From: Hymenobacter citatus | GTDB lineage: Bacteria; Bacteroidota; Bacteroidia; Cytophagales; Hymenobacteraceae | DNA: 64,000 nucleotides | Assembly: GCF_014333615.1 (NCBI RefSeq) | Contig: NZ_JACSCY010000014.1 | Span: forward strand, 62,001-126,000 | Direction: 5' to 3' | Shown here: piece after piece, positions 60,621 to 64,000 of the stretch | Layout of the letters: each line of letters starts with the position of its first letter | Position numbering within the stretch: the stretch's first letter is position 1 | Made by a program: the position numbers and the translations under genes | Notes under the pieces: generated by a model | The model's database searches: none | Told to the model about the DNA's origin: nothing | Seen by the model: only the letters and a program-made list of their open reading frames with translations

Positions 60621-62303
60621 ATGAAAACTCTCTACTCTCTAATGCTCACTGGCGCTTTGCTGGCTGGTAGCACGGCCGCTGTGGCTCAAACGGCCTACAA
60701 AAGCCTGAACTTTCTGTATAGCATTAGTGGCACGCGCACGGCCTCCGGCATGCACAACCGCCAGCCTATTGCTACCCCCAGCACCTACACCAACCGCGTG
60801 CAGGCCATCACGGGTCAGTACCCGGCGCTGTGGAGCAGTGACTTTCTGTTCGAGCAAAGCGAAATCAACAACCGGTGGGCCATGACCAATGAGGCCAAGG
60901 CGCAGTGGGCGCAAGGGGCGCTCATCAACCTGATGTTTCACGCCTGCCCGCCTACCCAGGCCGAGCCCTGCCAATGGGAGGGGGGCATCAAAAGCAGTCT
61001 CACCAACGCGCAGTGGCAGGAGCTGATTACCGACGGCACCCAACTCAACCGCAACTGGAAGGCTCGTCTGGACGCCATTGTGCCCTACCTGCACGACCTG
61101 AAGAACAACGGCGTGGAGGTGCTGTTCCGGCCGCTGCACGAGATGAACCAGGGCGTGTTTTGGTGGGCCGGGCGGCCCGGCCCCAACGGTACGGCCCGGC
61201 TCTACCAAATCACCCACGACTACCTGCGCAACACCAAGGGCCTGACCAACCTCATCTGGGTGTGGAACGTGCAGGATTTCGGTTCCCTAGCTTCGGATTT
61301 GGCCAACTACAACCCTGGCAGCAGCTACTGGGACGTACTGAGCCTGGATATGTATTACACAGATGGTCAGGGCTACTCCACAGCCAAATACAACGCCATG
61401 CTGAACGCGGCCGGCGGCAAGCCCATTGCCATCGGTGAGTGCGAAGTGCTACCCTCCCCGAGCCTACTAGCGTCGCAACCAAAGTGGAGCTTCTTTATGG
61501 GTTGGTCGGAATTAGTGTTTGAGAAGAACTCGAATACTACTATTCAGAATACGTTCTGGGCCAACAATGTACTTGTGCGCGACGAAATGCCGGGCTGGGG
61601 CAGCGGTGGCAGTACGCCCACGGCGCCCAACATTGCCTACCGGCGACCCGTTTCGGTTTCATCTTCCGAAAACAGCACAAATACGGGCGACAAGGCCGTG
61701 GATGCCGACGGCAATACCCGCTGGGCGAGCTCCTACGCCAACAACCAGTACCTCTACGTCGATTTGGGCGCCACGTATTCCATCAACCGGGTGCGCTTGG
61801 CCTGGGAAGCCGCCTACGCCAAAGATTACCAAGTGCAGGTATCGACCGACAACGTGACCTGGACGACCGTCAAGGATGTGTGGGGCAAATCCGCCGCCGC
61901 TCCCGACGACCACACGGGCCTAAATGCGCGCGGGCGGTACGTGAAGGTGTACTGCATCAACCGGGCTACTCAGTATGGATTTTCGCTGTACGAGTTGGAG
62001 GTGTACGGCACATCGGTTGTCACAGCCACCCGCGCGGCCACCATGCCCGTTCAGGAAGGACGCGCTGCATCGTCGCTGGCAATATATCCCAACCCCACCA
62101 GCGGCATGCTTCAGGTGCAACTACCCGCCGCTCAGCAGTCCAGCAAGGTAGTACTCCGAAATGCGCAAGGGCAAGAAGTACTACGCAAAACCACAAACGG
62201 ACCCACCTTCGCGCTCGACCTGAGTCACTTACCGGCAGGCATCTACTGGCTAACCGTTGCGGGCGCTGCTAGCCAAACCGCACAAAAAGTTGTGAAGCTA
62301 TAG
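60621..62303 (+). CDS. GH26 mannanase with F5/8-type C domain and type IX sorting tail
   Basis: 560 residues, signal peptide ending AVAQ near 23. The GH26 part (to about 335) repeats the landmarks of its paralogue: NLMFHACPPTQAEPC, RPLHEMNQGVFWWAG, and PIAIGECEVLP. Residues about 340-465 form a discoidin-type galactose-binding domain (NTGDKAVDADGNTRWASSYA, YLYVDLGATYSINRVRLAWE), likely for carbohydrate binding. The last 80 residues (SSLAIYPNPTSGMLQVQLPA ... GIYWLTVAG) are a T9SS sorting domain, so this form goes to the surface. A hairpin-like stretch lies in the 100-base gap before it. Confidence 0.94.
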   Translation: MKTLYSLMLTGALLAGSTAAVAQTAYKSLNFLYSISGTRTASGMHNRQPIATPSTYTNRVQAITGQYPALWSSDFLFEQSEINNRWAMTNEAKAQWAQGALINLMFHACPPTQAEPCQWEGGIKSSLTNAQWQELITDGTQLNRNWKARLDAIVPYLHDLKNNGVEVLFRPLHEMNQGVFWWAGRPGPNGTARLYQITHDYLRNTKGLTNLIWVWNVQDFGSLASDLANYNPGSSYWDVLSLDMYYTDGQGYSTAKYNAMLNAAGGKPIAIGECEVLPSPSLLASQPKWSFFMGWSELVFEKNSNTTIQNTFWANNVLVRDEMPGWGSGGSTPTAPNIAYRRPVSVSSSENSTNTGDKAVDADGNTRWASSYANNQYLYVDLGATYSINRVRLAWEAAYAKDYQVQVSTDNVTWTTVKDVWGKSAAAPDDHTGLNARGRYVKVYCINRATQYGFSLYELEVYGTSVVTATRAATMPVQEGRAASSLAIYPNPTSGMLQVQLPAAQQSSKVVLRNAQGQEVLRKTTNGPTFALDLSHLPAGIYWLTVAGAASQTAQKVVKL

Positions 62304-62334
62304 CAAGGTAGTTAGACTGTAATGCTGAGCGAGG

Positions 62335-62793
62335 CTAAGGAGTGGCAGGCAGCATGGAGCGCCATTGCGTAGGCAACCGAGCCCGTTGCCCACTGCCATT
62401 GGTGAGGGTAGAGTCTGCCCCGAACTGTAACAACAGCCCCAACACGCGTTGCTTGTCTGCCGGTAGCTGGCAGCGTAGAACAAGACGGGCGTTGAATTCA
62501 TGAAGGCGCTGCTGCGACCGTTTGGGTCAGCGCCATGCCGCAGCAGGGTTTCCACCAGGTCGGCCCGACCCAATTGTACCGCGGCAATCAACGGGGTTTC
62601 GTGTTGGGGGCGTTCGTTGGGGTCGGCACCACACCACAACAGCAACTTCAGGTGGGCCTCGTTGCCGGCCGCAATGGAGGGCAACACGCTGGTGTGACGT
62701 AGCACCACCCACGGCAGCACGAAGAAGCAGGCCGTGGCGGCGAGCAATGCCCACCGCCCGGTCTGGGGTTCTTCTTCCAAACGGGCGGATTTA
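62335..62793 (-). pseudogene. Ankyrin-repeat protein remnant, frameshifted
   Basis: A membrane helix (WALLAATACFFVLPWVVL) is followed by ankyrin repeats: LLLWCGADPNERPQHETPLI, AAVQLGRADLVETLLRHGAD, and a third unit that begins STPVLFYAASYRQ. Near 62450-62465 the frame changes, and the third repeat continues in the next frame as DKQRVLGLLLQFGADSTLTN to a stop at 62335. No normal start is visible; upstream frames are broken. A sequencing error could cause the shift, but the missing start suggests decay. Confidence 0.6.
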
Positions 62794-63138
62794 CACACTA
62801 AGCGATTGGGTCGCCGGGATGGCGTAGGGGGCGCCGGTGTAGCGGGCCCAGGTGGGCGGGGGTAGTGACGGAGTAGTTGCCCAGTCGGTTGAGGTGCTCG
62901 TAGCGGCCGGGCGAGCGGTACTAGAAGTGGGTTTCGTTGACTGCATAGCCCTCGCCCCCCCCGCTGGCCCTGACCAAACAGGAGGCCATTGGGCGTGGCC
63001 GACGGCACCGTCTACCACTACGCTCAGCAACAGACGTAGGGGTAGCCAGGAAGAAGGACAGCAATTCCGTGGTGGCGGACTCTGGTGGGCAATCCCAGGT
63101 AGCCGGGTACGGGCCGTGAGGCCGTGCCTGCGCGCACA
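62794..63138 (-). other. Degenerate stretch upstream of the ankyrin remnant
   Basis: About 345 bases with only broken minus-strand fragments, for example YAVNETHF followed by a stop and then RSPGRYEHLNRLGNYSV in frame. It may be the decayed N-terminal part of the ankyrin gene or another dead gene. Confidence 0.4.
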
Positions 63139-64000
63139 CTATCTTCTTTCTGCGGCTGCTTCCTCCTGAAGCGTAGCGATAATTTCCGCTACTTTCTGGG
63201 GGTAAGACATCACCAAATATTCGTTATCATACCAGTATTGCAGTTGCCGCACTATCTGAGGCAGGTAGCGGAAGTGGCGTTGCTGCACGTTCTCGGCTAG
63301 CAATTCCTGGGCCTTGGCCGGGTCGCCCACCAGGCGGGCCGTGAGCACCTCGCCGGCGCGGGTAAAGTGTTCATACAGGCAGATTTTCCACTCGTTGTAC
63401 CCCTGGGCGGCCATCTGCGCCTGAATGGGCTGGAACAGCGTGGCGCTGCGGGCTAACACGTGCGCGCTCACCTGGTCAATCGCCGGGTTGACAAACGAGT
63501 GCCCGAATTCGTGGACGCACACCGTGCGCAGGGCCAGCGGGTCCGCAAAGCCCAGACGCAGCCCGGCCTCCTCCGTCACGTTGGCCGGGGGCAGGAAGCT
63601 GCCAAACACGTTGCCGATAACGTGGTTACCACCCACGGCGAAGCCCGAGCTAAACGGCATCGTCAGGCTGGGATACAGCCGGTAAGTAGCCGCGGGCTGC
63701 CCATAGAAGTGCTCCATTTCGGTGAGAAAAGCCGGTGGGGGCAGGTTGGCGTTGACCTCGGCCAGCATGGCCGTATAGTAGGGCCGGCGCTGGCGCAGGA
63801 AGTCGCCGAAAGCCACTTCTTCGTAAAAAGCGTTACAGGCGGCCACGAAGGCCTGCGCATCCGCCGGCGAGGCGAATTGCTGGCGGAACGGATTGTCGGC
63901 CTGGAGGCTGGCCTTGGGGAAGTCCGGCAGGCTCAGCACGAAGTTGGCGTAGTGCAGGTAGAAGCTTTTGTCAAAATACGTTTTGAGCAGCGCCAGGTGA
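63139..64000 (-). CDS. DUF4932-like zinc metallopeptidase, partial (5' end outside window)
   Basis: The visible 287 codons are open to the right edge, so the start lies beyond 64000. The zinc motif HEFGHSFVNP (HExxH) follows VCVHE; SGFAVGGNHVIGNVFGSFLP precedes it. The pattern fits the DUF4932 family of Bacteroidota, predicted metallopeptidases. The C terminus ends LQEEAAAERR at 63139. No neighbouring gene explains its role. Confidence 0.75.
   Translation of the reverse strand, partial: HLALLKTYFDKSFYLHYANFVLSLPDFPKASLQADNPFRQQFASPADAQAFVAACNAFYEEVAFGDFLRQRRPYYTAMLAEVNANLPPPAFLTEMEHFYGQPAATYRLYPSLTMPFSSGFAVGGNHVIGNVFGSFLPPANVTEEAGLRLGFADPLALRTVCVHEFGHSFVNPAIDQVSAHVLARSATLFQPIQAQMAAQGYNEWKICLYEHFTRAGEVLTARLVGDPAKAQELLAENVQQRHFRYLPQIVRQLQYWYDNEYLVMSYPQKVAEIIATLQEEAAAERR

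Noticed and set aside
1..64000. tRNA, rRNA or CRISPR loci
   Set aside because: No cloverleaf ending in CCA-type features, rRNA stretch or regular direct repeat with spacers was recognised; the 21-22 base repeats at 29.1 kb are iterons beside a Rep gene, not CRISPR.

Overview
The window reads as part of a large conjugative plasmid (or plasmid-derived region) from a Bacteroidota bacterium of the Cytophagales, most like Hymenobacter. The signs are a Bacteroides/CTnDOT-type tra set (TraE, F, G, J, K, M, N, O relatives), SusC/SusD pairs, secreted proteins ending in type IX secretion sorting domains, promoters with the Bacteroidota -7 motif TAnnTTTG, and almost no Shine-Dalgarno sequences. The genus is an inference.

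Layout. 1-4.0 kb: the N-terminal part of a type I restriction R-like protein (cut by the window edge), an SOS-type umuDC operon and an ArdC-type antirestriction protein. 4.3-7.1 kb: two small unknown genes, then a parA plus small ribbon-helix-helix partition pair whose upstream DNA is full of AT-rich GAATTC-centred palindromes (candidate centromere). 7.1-11.6 kb: candidate oriT, a BtgA-like accessory protein, a BtgB-like relaxase and a VirD4-type coupling protein. 11.6-13.3 kb: a VbhA-like antitoxin and a Fic-domain toxin with a long helical C-terminal extension. 13.3-23.8 kb: the mating-pair formation genes, all on the minus strand, including a frameshifted traO. 24.0-28.4 kb: a small gene and a 1354-residue Toprim protein with degenerate repeats. 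28.5-30.5 kb: an iteron origin and its Rep_3-type initiator. These parts form a complete replication, partition and transfer backbone.

30.6-38.4 kb is a cargo and junction zone: a PaoABC-like molybdenum hydroxylase operon whose iron-sulphur subunit carries an unusual redoxin domain in front of its Tat signal, a serine recombinase, a complete IS1182-family element with 23-bp inverted repeats, and broken pieces of an aldo/keto reductase and a LytTR response regulator. 38.9-45.7 kb holds scattered genes (a GxGYxYP secreted protein, a YitT protein, a Schlafen/AlbA_2 protein, small unknowns) separated by apparently empty DNA.

46.2-62.3 kb is a beta-mannan utilisation locus: an AraC regulator, a sodium/sugar symporter, a GH130 phosphorylase, an AGE-family epimerase, SusC, SusD, a surface lipoprotein, two GH26 mannanases and a GH5-like enzyme. 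The inferred route is mannan cleavage outside, SusCD uptake, symporter entry, epimerisation of mannobiose to mannosylglucose and phosphorolysis. A shared sequence motif lies in front of araC, the symporter, GH130 and susC, at a nearly constant distance from the -7 box in the last three, which makes it a good candidate AraC operator. The window ends with a broken ankyrin gene and part of a DUF4932-like metallopeptidase.
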